Assembly (NCBI GenBank): GCA_039183635.1 | Contig: JBCDBL010000008.1 | Coordinates: 1-55,526, forward strand | DNA from: JBCDBL01 sp039183635 | Lineage (GTDB): Bacteria > Pseudomonadota > Alphaproteobacteria > Caulobacterales > Parvularculaceae | Reading direction: 5' to 3' | Length of the DNA: 55,526 nucleotides | In this document: piece by piece, positions 1 through 8,232 of the stretch | Position numbering within the stretch: position 1 is the first letter of the stretch | How the letters are laid out: every line of letters begins with the position of its first letter | The notes under the pieces: model-generated | What the model saw: only the letters and a program-made list of their open reading frames with translations | Databases searched by the model: none | Told to the model about the DNA's origin: nothing | Translations under genes and position numbers: made by a program

Positions 1-79
1 CGACCGAAGCTTTCGATCGCTGTATTGCTTTTCGGACAGCGTGCGTAGTCGTGGCGCAATCGTGTAAAACTTGTCCCAT
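1..79 (-). CDS. IS481-like transposase, N-terminal fragment (runs off window)
   Basis: The minus strand opens with ATG at 79 after a GGAGGA ribosome site at about 87-92. It encodes 26 visible residues beginning MGQVLHDCATTTHAVRKAIQ. This closely resembles the usual start of IS481-family transposases, where a short leader precedes a helix-turn-helix that binds the IS ends. The DDE catalytic core is outside the window, so I cannot tell whether the gene is intact. It faces away from the catabolic genes to its right. Confidence 0.7.
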   Translation of the reverse strand, partial: MGQVLHDCATTTHAVRKAIQRSKASV

Positions 80-173
80 TGAGTCTTCCTCCATGAGGGA
101 TCACTGCATAAAGCGATTCCATCACTTCGCAGGACTAAACATCTAGAACGTGTCTCGTTTAATTGGATTCACA
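1..173 (-). mobile_element. End of an IS481-like insertion sequence (cut by window edge)
   Basis: This stretch holds the 5' end of a transposase gene and its short upstream leader. Read on the minus strand, the leader starts near 173 with TGTGAATCCAATTAAACGAG. A terminal TGT is usual for IS481-family inverted repeats, so 173 is my candidate outer boundary. The other end and any target duplication lie outside the window, so the boundary and family are inferred from the transposase N-terminus. Confidence 0.55.
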
Positions 174-392
174 CGGGCGTGCTAAAGGTCTTTGTTCTGA
201 CGGCCGAACACTTGTTTGACCTTATGCGAGAAAGCCGGTACCCACTTTTGTGGGACGCGCTATAGGCGCTGAGGCCGTTGGGCCAACCAAGCAAGAAATA
301 TAAGCGTCAATTTAAATGTAACGCACGAATGCCTATTCGCGTCATTGTTTTAATTTTACATCGTACAAAGAAATAGAGCAAAAGTTAGGTAT
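174..392. other. Intergenic region between IS end and aldehyde dehydrogenase
   Basis: I see no convincing gene in this 219-base stretch. It contains one degenerate copy of an intergenic repeat (226-261), annotated separately, and is otherwise AT-rich. It lies beyond the 3' end of the neighbouring aldehyde dehydrogenase, so it could also hold that gene's terminator, but no classical stem plus T-run is visible. Confidence 0.5.
226..261. repeat. Degenerate intergenic repeat, copy A
   Basis: The core carries the stem CCCAC-TTTT-GTGGG (241-254) preceded by CCGGTA and followed by ACGCGC. The same arrangement appears, less well conserved, at 47479-47513 and inverted at 34380-34417. Similar short palindromic repeats are scattered between genes in many Alphaproteobacteria. 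Copy A lies about 50 bases from the IS end. Confidence 0.5.
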
Positions 393-1832
393 TTAAAACG
401 ATGCTATATAAGTCGTCTTGGGCGCTGTGTAAAACTCTTTGGCGTATGTCCCTTGCTCTCGTGATCCGTAAGAGGAGTTTTTTCGTCCGCCGAATGGAAC
501 ATGATAGTCAACACCCGCTGTTGGCAGGTTCGTCATCACCATGCCGGCCTCAGAGCGGCGCTTAAAGGCGCGTGCGTATTTCTGGCTTGACGTGCAAATC
601 CCTGAGGACAAGCCGAATTCTGTATCGTTTGCAACGCTTACGGCCTCCTCAAAGTCCGCAACTTTGATAATCGTGGCGCATGGGCCGAAAATCTCTTCCC
701 GGGCGATGCGCATCTGGTTATCGGCGCCCACAAAGAGTGCAGGCGCTTGATAATACCCATCTGTCTCACATGTAAGCTGTTCGCCGCCAATTGTTTCGGC
801 GCCTTCTGCTTTGGCCAATGCGACATAATCCAGATTAGACTGAAGCTGGCGCTGTGAAACCACCGGCCCGATCTGCGTGTCTTCCGCCAGGGCATGGCCG
901 ATTTTCAACGCTTTCATGGCGATGTCGAGGCGTTCAACAAATGCATCATATACGCCAGCTTCAACGATAAGGCGGGAAGACGCCGTACATTTTTGGCCCG
1001 TTGAGAAGAAGGCGCCGTTAAGACAGGCATCGACAGCAAGTGTGAGATCGGCGTCATTCATCACAACCATCGGGTTTTTACCGCCCATTTCCAGTTGGAC
1101 TTTTTTCAGGTCTGCAACCGCCTTATCCGCAAGGCTGCGGCCGATCGTTGTTGAGCCTGTAAAGGAAATCGCGGCGACTTTTGCGTGAGTGGTGATCGCT
1201 TCTCCCACGCTGGCACCTGGCCCCATTACAAGATTGAAGACGCCCGCCGGAACGCCAGCTCTATCGATTATATCGCTTAGCATATGGGCGCAGGCCGGCG
1301 TTAAATCGGCAGGTTTAAACACAACCGTATTGCCATAAGCGAGGGCGGGCGCGATTTTCCAGGCCGGGATGGCGATAGGAAAATTCCATGGCGTGATAAG
1401 CCCCACAACGCCCACAGGCTCTCTGGTGACCTCGATGTCCACACCTGCTCTAACCGAAGCGATGGCATCCCCCGATACGCGCAACGCCTCTTGTGCGTAA
1501 AACTTGAATATTTGGGCAGCACGGATGGTTTCGCCAATTCCTTCAGCCAGGGGTTTGCCTTCCTCTCGTGAGAGCATGCGGCCGATCTCATCCTTGCGAC
1601 TCATGATTTCAAGGCCAATATTTTCCAATGCCTCAGCTCTCATCTGCGGGGTTGCATCGGCCCATGCCGGCAAGGCGAGATACGCCGCCTCCGCAGCATC
1701 GTTCGCCATCGCCGCATCGCCGCGGCCATATTCGCCGATAATATCGCTTGTATCTGAGGGGTTTATATTTGGCATTGCATTTGGCGCGCAAACCCATTCG
1801 CCATTAATATAGTTATGCGTTGTTTGCGGCAT
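393..1832 (-). CDS. Aldehyde dehydrogenase, 2-oxoglutarate semialdehyde / succinate semialdehyde type
   Basis: This 479-residue NAD(P)-dependent aldehyde dehydrogenase should oxidise a small dicarboxylic semialdehyde in the cytosol. It shows the family landmarks in order: ITPWNFP, FTGSTTIG, the general-base region LEMGGKNP, the catalytic cysteine in GQKCTASSR and EEIFGP. The C-terminal PFGGRKNSSYGSREQG followed by EFYT is typical of 2-oxoglutarate semialdehyde dehydrogenases of the AraE type, which also accept succinate semialdehyde. I chose ATG 1832 because GGAGA sits nine bases upstream and the family N-terminus (NYINGEW) begins just after it; the frame stays open to 1904. It lies 120 bases downstream of the aminotransferase on the same strand, which fits oxidation of the semialdehyde that enzyme makes. 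The exact substrate is inferred. Confidence 0.88.
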   Translation of the reverse strand: MPQTTHNYINGEWVCAPNAMPNINPSDTSDIIGEYGRGDAAMANDAAEAAYLALPAWADATPQMRAEALENIGLEIMSRKDEIGRMLSREEGKPLAEGIGETIRAAQIFKFYAQEALRVSGDAIASVRAGVDIEVTREPVGVVGLITPWNFPIAIPAWKIAPALAYGNTVVFKPADLTPACAHMLSDIIDRAGVPAGVFNLVMGPGASVGEAITTHAKVAAISFTGSTTIGRSLADKAVADLKKVQLEMGGKNPMVVMNDADLTLAVDACLNGAFFSTGQKCTASSRLIVEAGVYDAFVERLDIAMKALKIGHALAEDTQIGPVVSQRQLQSNLDYVALAKAEGAETIGGEQLTCETDGYYQAPALFVGADNQMRIAREEIFGPCATIIKVADFEEAVSVANDTEFGLSSGICTSSQKYARAFKRRSEAGMVMTNLPTAGVDYHVPFGGRKNSSYGSREQGTYAKEFYTAPKTTYIASF

Positions 1833-1952
1833 AGTATTTAATCTCCAGTGATGAAGGGGCGTGGAAGATGCAAAACACACATCGCGATATATGGGGCATC
1901 CCATGCGGTCGCCCTCTTCCCCCTTTAATAAAGCGCCGGGCCGGGACGATAT

Positions 1953-3257
1953 TTAGGCCGCAGACTGAGATGTTTTTGATATAGCTGCTTCAATTGCAGC
2001 CTCAAGAATATCTAGGGCTTCATTAAGAATATCATCAGGTATCGTTAACGGCGGCAAAAGCCGCACCACATTAAAACGCGTGCCGCACACCAGAAGGATG
2101 AGGCCGCGTTTTTCCGCCTCTGCTACGATTGAGGCCGCGAGTGCTGCGTCTGGGGTTTTCGTTTGAGGGTCTGTGACAAGTTCAAAGGCGAGCATGGCCC
2201 CGGGGCCGCGAATATCGCCAATCGCCTCCATGCCCTGGCGGGCGGCGATATCTTTCAGGCGGTTATTGATTTTTTCGCCAATATGGGTCGCACGGTCACA
2301 TAATTTTTCTTCGTCAATCACATCAAGAACCGCGTGGGCCGCGGCGATCGCCATCGGGTTTCCAGCATAGGTGCCGCCAAGTCCGCCCGGATGCGTCGCG
2401 TCCATAAGGTCAGCCTTACCCACCACGGCTGAAAGCGGAAAACCTCCTGCAAGCCCCTTGGCCATAGTGACAATGTCAGCTTTTATATTCGCATGTTCTA
2501 TGCCGAACATTTTACCTGTTCGCGCCATTCCGGCCTGCACTTCATCTACAATGAGCAGTATGCCGTGGTCATCGGCAAGGCGGCGCAACTCCGATAGAAA
2601 CTCATCAGGTGCGGGAACAAACCCGCCTTCGCCTTGGACGGGCTCAATCACAAAAGCGGCGACGCGATTAGGGTCGACGTCGGCATTCAGCAGATGTTGA
2701 AGCCCGGACAGGGCGTCATTTGAGGTTACGCCTGCATATTCGTACGGGAAGGGGGCATGATACACATCAGCAGGAAAGGGACCAAATCCCTTTTTGTACG
2801 GAACAACTTTTCCGGTAAGGCCCATGGCCATCATTGTTCTGCCGTGAAAGCCGCCGGAAAATGATATGACGGCTGATCGACCTGTTGAAATTCGGGCGAT
2901 TTTAATGGCGTTTTCGACGGCTTCAGCGCCTGTCGTCACCAGCATTGTTTTCGCAGGCCCGTCGATCGGCGCAATCTCATTCAACCGTTCGGCAAGGGCG
3001 ATATAGCTTTCATAGGGTGCGACGTGAAAACACGTATGGGTGAAACGGGCTGCCTGATCGGCAACGGCCGCCATCACTTTTGGATGGCGATGACCTGTAT
3101 TGTTGACGGCGATGCCGGCGGCAAAATCGATATAGCGCTTGCCTTCAACGTCCCATAGCTCTGCGTTTTCAGCCTTTGCAGCGTAAATCGACTTTGTACC
3201 GACGCCGTTCGTGATTGCAGCTTGGTGTCGTTTGTGTAGTTCCGCATTTTGAGTCAT
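1953..3257 (-). CDS. gabT: 4-aminobutyrate:2-oxoglutarate aminotransferase-like (class III, PLP)
   Basis: This class III aminotransferase should move the amino group of GABA or a similar omega-amino acid to 2-oxoglutarate, giving a semialdehyde. The sequence follows GabT closely: WDVEGKRYIDFAAGIAV, LVTTGAEAVENAIK, FSGGFHGRT, VIEPVQGEGG, DEVQAG, the PLP lysine in TMAKGLAGGFP, and GGLGGTYAGNP. I place the start at ATG 3257, where the alignment begins (MTQNAELHKRH). The frame is open to 3320, but that extension would run through an inverted repeat that looks like an operator, which argues for the shorter form. The gene is divergent from a PuuR-like regulator and upstream of an aldehyde dehydrogenase, the usual GABA-shunt pairing. 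Another omega-amino acid substrate is possible. Confidence 0.88.
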   Translation of the reverse strand: MTQNAELHKRHQAAITNGVGTKSIYAAKAENAELWDVEGKRYIDFAAGIAVNNTGHRHPKVMAAVADQAARFTHTCFHVAPYESYIALAERLNEIAPIDGPAKTMLVTTGAEAVENAIKIARISTGRSAVISFSGGFHGRTMMAMGLTGKVVPYKKGFGPFPADVYHAPFPYEYAGVTSNDALSGLQHLLNADVDPNRVAAFVIEPVQGEGGFVPAPDEFLSELRRLADDHGILLIVDEVQAGMARTGKMFGIEHANIKADIVTMAKGLAGGFPLSAVVGKADLMDATHPGGLGGTYAGNPMAIAAAHAVLDVIDEEKLCDRATHIGEKINNRLKDIAARQGMEAIGDIRGPGAMLAFELVTDPQTKTPDAALAASIVAEAEKRGLILLVCGTRFNVVRLLPPLTIPDDILNEALDILEAAIEAAISKTSQSAA

Positions 3258-3285
3258 AGGCGTACGCCCCATCTGCTTGCAGGGT

Positions 3286-3338
3286 TGCTCAATATTATGA
3301 GCATGTGGATAGTATGCCATTGCTCATTAAATTGAGCA
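3286..3338. promoter_or_regulatory. Tandem 18-bp operators in gabT/regulator divergent promoter
   Basis: Two inverted repeats share the same arms: TGCTCA-ATATTA-TGAGCA (3286-3303) and TGCTCA-TTAAAT-TGAGCA (3321-3338). Their centres are 35 bases apart. They sit between the divergent aminotransferase and XRE-cupin regulator, a usual arrangement for an autoregulating repressor. The binding protein is inferred from position only. Confidence 0.65.
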
Positions 3339-3395
3339 ACCGTATAAAATTATGTATGATCTCGTTTCCAAATTGCGCAGTTCGTAGATGTCGAT

Positions 3396-3974
3396 ATGTC
3401 TGATTTTGATGTTGGGGTCCGTTTGAAGGAGGTTCGCATAGCTGCGGGCCTCAGCCAGCGCGGTTTAGCCGATCGCGCCGGCGTCCCGCATGGTCAGATC
3501 TCGCTTGTTGAAACCAATAAGAGCAGTCCGACGATTTCTTCTTTACGGAAAATCCTGGACGGGGTGCCGATCTCGCTGAGCGAATTTTTTGAGCCGCAGA
3601 ATAATTCGGCCGGACGCGTCTTTTTCGACAAGAACGAGTTGCAAGATCTCACCTCTCACATTTCAAACGAAGACGGCGCGGCTGCGCCGCCTATCGTGAT
3701 GCGTCAGGTTGGAAATGCGAGGGCGCATAATTTACAAATTCTGCACGAAAGGTATGAGCCAGGCTCCGATACAGGTGCAACAATGCTTGAACACAGCGCC
3801 CATGAAGGGGGGATCGTTGTATCTGGGGAAATTGAAGTCATCGTCGGCTCGCAGCGAAAGACCTTAAAGGCGGGAGATGCTTATCTTTTCGACAGCCGCC
3901 AGCCGCATCGTTTTCGAAATATGAGTGATGAGCCGGCTATCGTGATTTCCGCTTGTACGCCGCCATATCTATAG
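3396..3974 (+). CDS. XRE-cupin transcriptional regulator (PuuR-like)
   Basis: This 192-residue protein has an N-terminal Cro/C1 helix-turn-helix (about residues 8-62, with GLSQRGLADRAGV and ISLVETNKSSPTISSL). A C-terminal cupin barrel (about 110-190) includes the conserved glycine-rich turn VVSGEIEVIVG and the LFDSRQPHRFRN strand. The layout matches PuuR, the repressor of putrescine and GABA catabolism, where the cupin senses the small-molecule inducer. It is divergent from the GABA-type aminotransferase, with two matching inverted repeats between them, so local repression of both genes is likely. The ligand is not readable from sequence. A LuxR-type regulator follows 20 bases downstream on the same strand. 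Confidence 0.88.
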   Translation: MSDFDVGVRLKEVRIAAGLSQRGLADRAGVPHGQISLVETNKSSPTISSLRKILDGVPISLSEFFEPQNNSAGRVFFDKNELQDLTSHISNEDGAAAPPIVMRQVGNARAHNLQILHERYEPGSDTGATMLEHSAHEGGIVVSGEIEVIVGSQRKTLKAGDAYLFDSRQPHRFRNMSDEPAIVISACTPPYL

Positions 3975-3994
3975 TTCGAACAAAGCGAGATGCG

Positions 3995-4888
3995 ATGAGC
4001 CTTGGGATCAAAACAGGATTTTCAAAAGATCTTCTTGCATCGCGCGAATGGTATGAACGCTTGTCCAGCATTGTGAGCGCGACGGCGACAACAGCTGCAA
4101 CGCTTGCTCTTTGTGACGAGCTTGTTGCATTGCTAAAAATAGACAGTGTACTGTTAATGCGTTTTCCGAAAGATGCAGGCCCGCAACTTCTTTATGGGGA
4201 TTATGAGCACCGCCGGCGCTTAAACAATATAGATGATTATTTCATGGGCAATTACGCTATCGATCCTTTTTATCTGCATTTAGATCAATGCCGCACCGCA
4301 GGCGTTCTGGCGCTTAGCGATGTCATCGAAGAAAATTTCGATTCCAGCGAGTATTATCGCGCGCACTACAAATCCGCGGGCCTTGTGGATGAGCTTTGTT
4401 TTTGTTGTACGGACGGACAAAGCGGATATGTTGTTTTGTCGTTAAGTCGGGCCGTTGGAAAAAATCATTTTGATTTGCAGGAGATTGAAGGGGTGCAGAG
4501 CATTGCCCCACTGGTGCGCGGCTTTATGCGGGCAAGCTGGCATAAGTTGGCGGAGGCCGGATCAACTCAAAGCCAACCAAAGCCGATACAAGAAGAACTG
4601 CATCGTCATATTGAAAATGCACGTGTGAACTTTGGGCGCTCTATACTCACCCGTCGCGAGTATGACGTTTTACAGCTATTGCTGCGGGGAAACTCGGTGG
4701 AGCTTATCAGCAAGAAACTCGACATTTCCATCGGGACAATCAAGGTGCACCGCAAGCATATCTATTCGAAACTGAAAATTCGTTCTCAGTCTGAAATTTT
4801 CTCCCTGTTTTTAGATGTCGTTATGGCGACGAAACACGAAGTCAACGCTGACCCCCTGGCTCACTACCGCCGGGGGGAAAAGTCTTAG
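3995..4888 (+). CDS. LuxR-family transcriptional regulator
   Basis: This 297-residue regulator has a C-terminal GerE/LuxR helix-turn-helix (roughly residues 210-270: LTRREYDVLQLLLRGNS, then ISKKLDISIGTIKVHRKHIY). The N-terminal half is an alpha/beta sensing region that I cannot match to a specific ligand family; no receiver domain is evident. I chose ATG 3995, 20 bases after the preceding stop, over the open frame starting at 3953, which would overlap the regulator gene upstream. It is the last gene before the MFS transporter, whose promoter region carries a 6-4-6 palindrome. That palindrome fits the TACCC-N7-GGTA motif seen at three further promoters in this cluster, so this protein is the best local candidate to bind it. 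That link is inference. Confidence 0.85.
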   Translation: MSLGIKTGFSKDLLASREWYERLSSIVSATATTAATLALCDELVALLKIDSVLLMRFPKDAGPQLLYGDYEHRRRLNNIDDYFMGNYAIDPFYLHLDQCRTAGVLALSDVIEENFDSSEYYRAHYKSAGLVDELCFCCTDGQSGYVVLSLSRAVGKNHFDLQEIEGVQSIAPLVRGFMRASWHKLAEAGSTQSQPKPIQEELHRHIENARVNFGRSILTRREYDVLQLLLRGNSVELISKKLDISIGTIKVHRKHIYSKLKIRSQSEIFSLFLDVVMATKHEVNADPLAHYRRGEKS

Positions 4889-4962
4889 GCCAAATGCGTT
4901 TGTAGGCAAATGCCCAAGCGTCATAACCATTCTTAACATCGGTTTTGCAGGCTTGGGCGCGC

Positions 4963-4978
4963 TACCCTGAATAGGGTA
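4963..4978. promoter_or_regulatory. Palindrome, TACCC-N7-GGTA motif site 1
   Basis: TACCCTGAATAGGGTA is a perfect 6-4-6 inverted repeat, 67 bases before the MFS start and downstream of the LuxR gene. It fits TACCC-N7-GGTA, which also occurs at 11340, 11424 and 17049, each time between genes of the same presumed pathway. Confidence 0.6.
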
Positions 4979-4980
4979 TT

Positions 4981-5025
4981 GAGGGGCTAAGGCTTTGGCC
5001 TGATCGTTCTTAAACAGGCCCCCTC
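4981..5025 (+). promoter_or_regulatory. Structured leader hairpin ahead of MFS transporter gene
   Basis: GGCCTG (4997-5002) pairs with CAGGCC (5015-5020), and GAGGG (4981-4985) pairs with CCCTC (5021-5025) across an asymmetric bulge. The structure ends 20 bases before the start codon and begins directly after the site 1 palindrome. It may be a leader hairpin or an attenuator. There is no T-run, so a simple terminator is unlikely. Confidence 0.35.
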
Positions 5026-5045
5026 AAATATACGCGGAACTAAAA

Positions 5046-6257
5046 ATGGATCATACGGCGACTGGACGGAAGGGTGGTTTTTTGCCCGAAAACTGGGGTC
5101 TTCTCTTCGCCGCCTTTGCGTTTTCGCAAGGGATCGGTCTGATCACCTATTGGACGTTACCCATACTGGCCGGCGCGTTGATCACCGGTCTTGAGCTGAC
5201 CGGAACCGAGGTTGGCCTTATCGGTACAATTGAATTCGCCGGCCTGTTGGCGTCCTCCCTGGTCCTGGCGCCGTTTATTGATCGCGGTTTTCGAAAAGCG
5301 GTCGCGCTTTTAAGCATTTCAATTGTTATAGGCGCGAATTTAATCTGCGCTTTTGTCGCTCTGGATTATGAAACGCTCGCTATAATGCGTTTTATCTGCG
5401 GCTTAGGGTCCGGCCTGGCTTTGGCTGTCGGCAACGCCACAATTGCTAACGCCTGGGATGCAGAGAAATTTTCCAGCCACCTGACCTTGGCGTTGGTTGC
5501 GTTTATGGTTTTGATCATGCCGGTCTTTTCACGACTGAGCGAACAATTTGGTCAGCAGGGGGTTTTCCTCGGCCTTGCCGTCACTGTTGCTATAGGCGCG
5601 ATATCTATCATTTTCTTGCCGAACGGACCTAATAAAGATCTAGGCGCGGATGGCCATGAAGGGGGGAGCGATACGCGCGTCACGGTGCGGCTTTTAACCA
5701 CAACAGCGGTCATGGTTCTTCTCATCGCTGTCCTCTTTGGCGTTCGGGATACTTTGCCATGGTTGGTGGCGGAGCAATTGGGGGCGGATGCAGGATTGTC
5801 TCTGCCTGAAATTGGTAATTTGTTCTCGACTATGTATGCGGTGAGCATTCTTGGTCCAATTTCTATGCTGGTGCTAACAAGAATTATAGAGCCAAAGATC
5901 TTACTCGCCGTCTCCATGACGGCGACGGGCTTGTTTGCCTGGATGTTCACCACTTCCGATGGTAATGCTCAACAATTCAGCACAGGTATTATTATTTGGG
6001 CTACGATATATTTCGTAGCGTTCGCACAGCTTAACGCTGTTGCGGCGATCATTGATCGAACCGGCCGCCTGGTTTCTGCTGTTGGCAGCGCCTTTATCGC
6101 GGGCGTTATGGCCGGGCCTGTTATCGGCGGTGTTCTGCTGGACCGGGGAGGATACAGTTCAATTGGATATGCGGAATTAGCTTTCACAGTTTTGATCGCG
6201 ATCGTCGTTATCTTTGGCCTAAAGCTCAACCATGATCGTTCAATAAAATCCGAATAG
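5046..6257 (+). CDS. Major facilitator superfamily transporter
   Basis: This 403-residue membrane protein has about 12 hydrophobic segments spread through its length and a short loop near the middle (after FLPNGPNKDL), the usual 6+6 MFS layout. A loop between helices 2 and 3 (LAPFIDRGFRKAV) resembles the MFS cytoplasmic motif with its D-x-x-x-R/K pattern. It probably imports the substrate or a product of the surrounding amine pathway, but specificity cannot be read. It starts 157 bases after the LuxR gene, behind a palindrome and a leader hairpin. A second aldehyde dehydrogenase follows closely, so the two are likely co-transcribed. Confidence 0.85.
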   Translation: MDHTATGRKGGFLPENWGLLFAAFAFSQGIGLITYWTLPILAGALITGLELTGTEVGLIGTIEFAGLLASSLVLAPFIDRGFRKAVALLSISIVIGANLICAFVALDYETLAIMRFICGLGSGLALAVGNATIANAWDAEKFSSHLTLALVAFMVLIMPVFSRLSEQFGQQGVFLGLAVTVAIGAISIIFLPNGPNKDLGADGHEGGSDTRVTVRLLTTTAVMVLLIAVLFGVRDTLPWLVAEQLGADAGLSLPEIGNLFSTMYAVSILGPISMLVLTRIIEPKILLAVSMTATGLFAWMFTTSDGNAQQFSTGIIIWATIYFVAFAQLNAVAAIIDRTGRLVSAVGSAFIAGVMAGPVIGGVLLDRGGYSSIGYAELAFTVLIAIVVIFGLKLNHDRSIKSE

Positions 6258-6335
6258 GGGGGTGCGCATCGCATGCGGCTCTTTCGCAAGAAAAAAAGCT
6301 CGCGCAACGAAGCGGGACAGCACAGGAGAAATACG

Positions 6336-7814
6336 GTGGCGCAGATCGATGAGAAGCTCCTAAAAGGCATGTTGATCAATGGCGAATGGCGTGATGGAAG
6401 CGCCGGGTCTTTTGAATCGCGATCCCCATTCAGTCAGGAGGTGTTGCACACCGTCAGCCGGTGTTCCCCCGCAGATGCGAATGAGGCCGTCGCCGCGGCG
6501 AAGGCGGCCTTTCCGGCATGGCGCGCGACATCGGTGATTGATCGCGCGAGTGTTATGAGAAATGTTCATCGTCTGTTTGTTGAGCGTGCAGAAGACATCG
6601 CTCAAATGGTGACGGCCGAGGTTGGCAAGCCTATACAGGCGGCGCGTGAAGAAACGTTTGAATACTCTGCGCCGTCTTGGCGGAAAGCAGCGGAAGAAAT
6701 CATCCGTTATCGCGGCATGTTTCTGCCTTCCACACAAGACCGCACGCAAAATAAAAGGCTTGTTCTTGGACACCGTCCTTTAGGGGTTGTGGGGGTTATT
6801 ACACCATATAATTTTCCTACTGATATTTCTTCTATAGCATTGGCCCACGCGGCGGTCGCAGGCAATACGGTCGTCTGGAAGCCAACGGAATATGCGCCTG
6901 TATCATGCGCTATGGTCGCCGATATATTTGAAGAGGCGGGCGTGCCCAAGGGGGTTATCAACATGGTGCAAGGCTTGGGCGACGCCGGCGCCGCCATTGT
7001 TGAGAATAAGGATGTGAAAGGTATATTTTTTACTGGGTCCACGACGACCGGCGAAAAAATCGCTCGCGTCGATCCGCTTCGTCCCATGTTGCTGGAGCTT
7101 GGCGGCGATGGTCCGCAAATCGTGCTGGAGGATGCAGACATTGACGAGGCTGTGGAGGGCGCCATTACGGGGTGTTTTTATTATTCCGGACAGGTTTGCA
7201 CATCGGCGGAACGGCTTTTGGTTCACGAGGCTGTCTATGATGAATTTGTTGAAAAGTTCAGGCAAAAAACGAGTGACTTGAAATTTGGCGACCCTGCAGA
7301 CGATCATGTGGATATGGGGCCGCTGTGCAACGAGGCGACATTAAATCGCGCGCGCGCGCATGTTGATGATGCACGTCAAAAGGGCGCAAACATAGAACAG
7401 TATGGCCCGGAAAAAGATCTTTTTTATCCCGCAACGATCTTAACCAATGTCACGGACGACATGCTGGTCCTGCAAGAGGAGTCGTTCTCGCCCATTGTTG
7501 TTATAAAAAAAGTAAGCTCTGCTGAAGAAGCGATAGAGATTGCCAATAAGTCAGAGCTCGGCCTTGTCGCTTCTTTATGGACCAATGATCTCAGCGCCGC
7601 CTGGCGCGTTGCGGAAGCATTGCCCCATGGCACGGTAAATGTAAACGAAACCAACAATTACTGGGATCAGCTGGCGCCATTTGGCGGCGCGGGCCGCAGT
7701 GGTGTCGGACGAGAGCTTTCGCACTGGTTTTTTGAGTCCTTTACGGAACAAAAATTAATCAACTTCGACCTCGGCGGACCGAAGAGCGATCGGCGTATTG
7801 AGGGCGGCTGGTAA
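6336..7814 (+). CDS. Aldehyde dehydrogenase (NAD(P)-dependent)
   Basis: This aldehyde dehydrogenase of 492 residues carries ITPYNFP, FTGSTTTGE, LELGGDGPQIV, the catalytic cysteine in SGQVCTSAER, EESFSPIV and a C-terminal PFGGAGRSGVGRE. The LGGDGPQ form, with Asp where many relatives have Lys-Asn, resembles lactaldehyde, glycolaldehyde and non-phosphorylating glyceraldehyde-3-phosphate type enzymes, so it probably oxidises a small or amino-substituted aldehyde. I prefer GTG 6336, which has AGGAG seven bases upstream and starts just before the family region. ATG 6273 is in frame and also has a purine-rich site, but would add a basic 21-residue tail unlike the family. It lies between an MFS transporter and a cytochrome c gene, fitting oxidation of the aldehyde made by the nearby amine oxidase. 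Confidence 0.85.
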   Translation: MAQIDEKLLKGMLINGEWRDGSAGSFESRSPFSQEVLHTVSRCSPADANEAVAAAKAAFPAWRATSVIDRASVMRNVHRLFVERAEDIAQMVTAEVGKPIQAAREETFEYSAPSWRKAAEEIIRYRGMFLPSTQDRTQNKRLVLGHRPLGVVGVITPYNFPTDISSIALAHAAVAGNTVVWKPTEYAPVSCAMVADIFEEAGVPKGVINMVQGLGDAGAAIVENKDVKGIFFTGSTTTGEKIARVDPLRPMLLELGGDGPQIVLEDADIDEAVEGAITGCFYYSGQVCTSAERLLVHEAVYDEFVEKFRQKTSDLKFGDPADDHVDMGPLCNEATLNRARAHVDDARQKGANIEQYGPEKDLFYPATILTNVTDDMLVLQEESFSPIVVIKKVSSAEEAIEIANKSELGLVASLWTNDLSAAWRVAEALPHGTVNVNETNNYWDQLAPFGGAGRSGVGRELSHWFFESFTEQKLINFDLGGPKSDRRIEGGW

Positions 7815-7890
7815 AAAAGAATACAAGCGGGCGGCTGAAGGCGGGGATTGGCCTTGGCGTAGGTCTGTGGGTAAAAGGGAAGGGGCGGCC

Positions 7891-8226
7891 ATGGTGGCCC
7901 GAGCAGCCATTCGCATATTGTGTGCAAGCGCATCTTTCGCTCTTGCGTTGTCCATGGTGGTTGGCGGCGGGCTTTCACTGGCGGCCCGTTATGTCGGAGT
8001 CGTTGTATTATTTGATAAAGTGAGCATTGCGGCGCCTGTTGAAACTGTCTTGTTGCTTCTCAAAGCAGCTGTGGCCGCCGCCGCCCATCTTTTATCTCAC
8101 CATATTGGACCGAGCGCCGCGCTGTACGAGGTTTCCATAACTCTGGCGGGCCTCTTCTTTGCGATCATTCTGTTGCGTTTCCTACGAATGTTTTTTGGGG
8201 GCGCGGGACTTGTGCAAGATGGGTGA
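7891..8226 (+). CDS. Hypothetical small membrane protein
   Basis: This 111-residue protein is unrecognised. It has two or three hydrophobic stretches: an N-terminal one (about residues 5-38), a middle amphipathic/hydrophobic stretch, and a C-terminal helix (about 80-105) followed by a basic FLRMFFGG tail. I chose ATG 7891, preceded by GGGAAGGGGCGG; the frame extends upstream to 7798, overlapping the aldehyde dehydrogenase. It ends six bases before the membrane-anchored cytochrome c gene, so the two are probably translated together. It may be a membrane partner of that cytochrome, but this is guilt by position only. Confidence 0.6.
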   Translation: MVARAAIRILCASASFALALSMVVGGGLSLAARYVGVVVLFDKVSIAAPVETVLLLLKAAVAAAAHLLSHHIGPSAALYEVSITLAGLFFAIILLRFLRMFFGGAGLVQDG

Positions 8227-8232
8227 CGGGTT

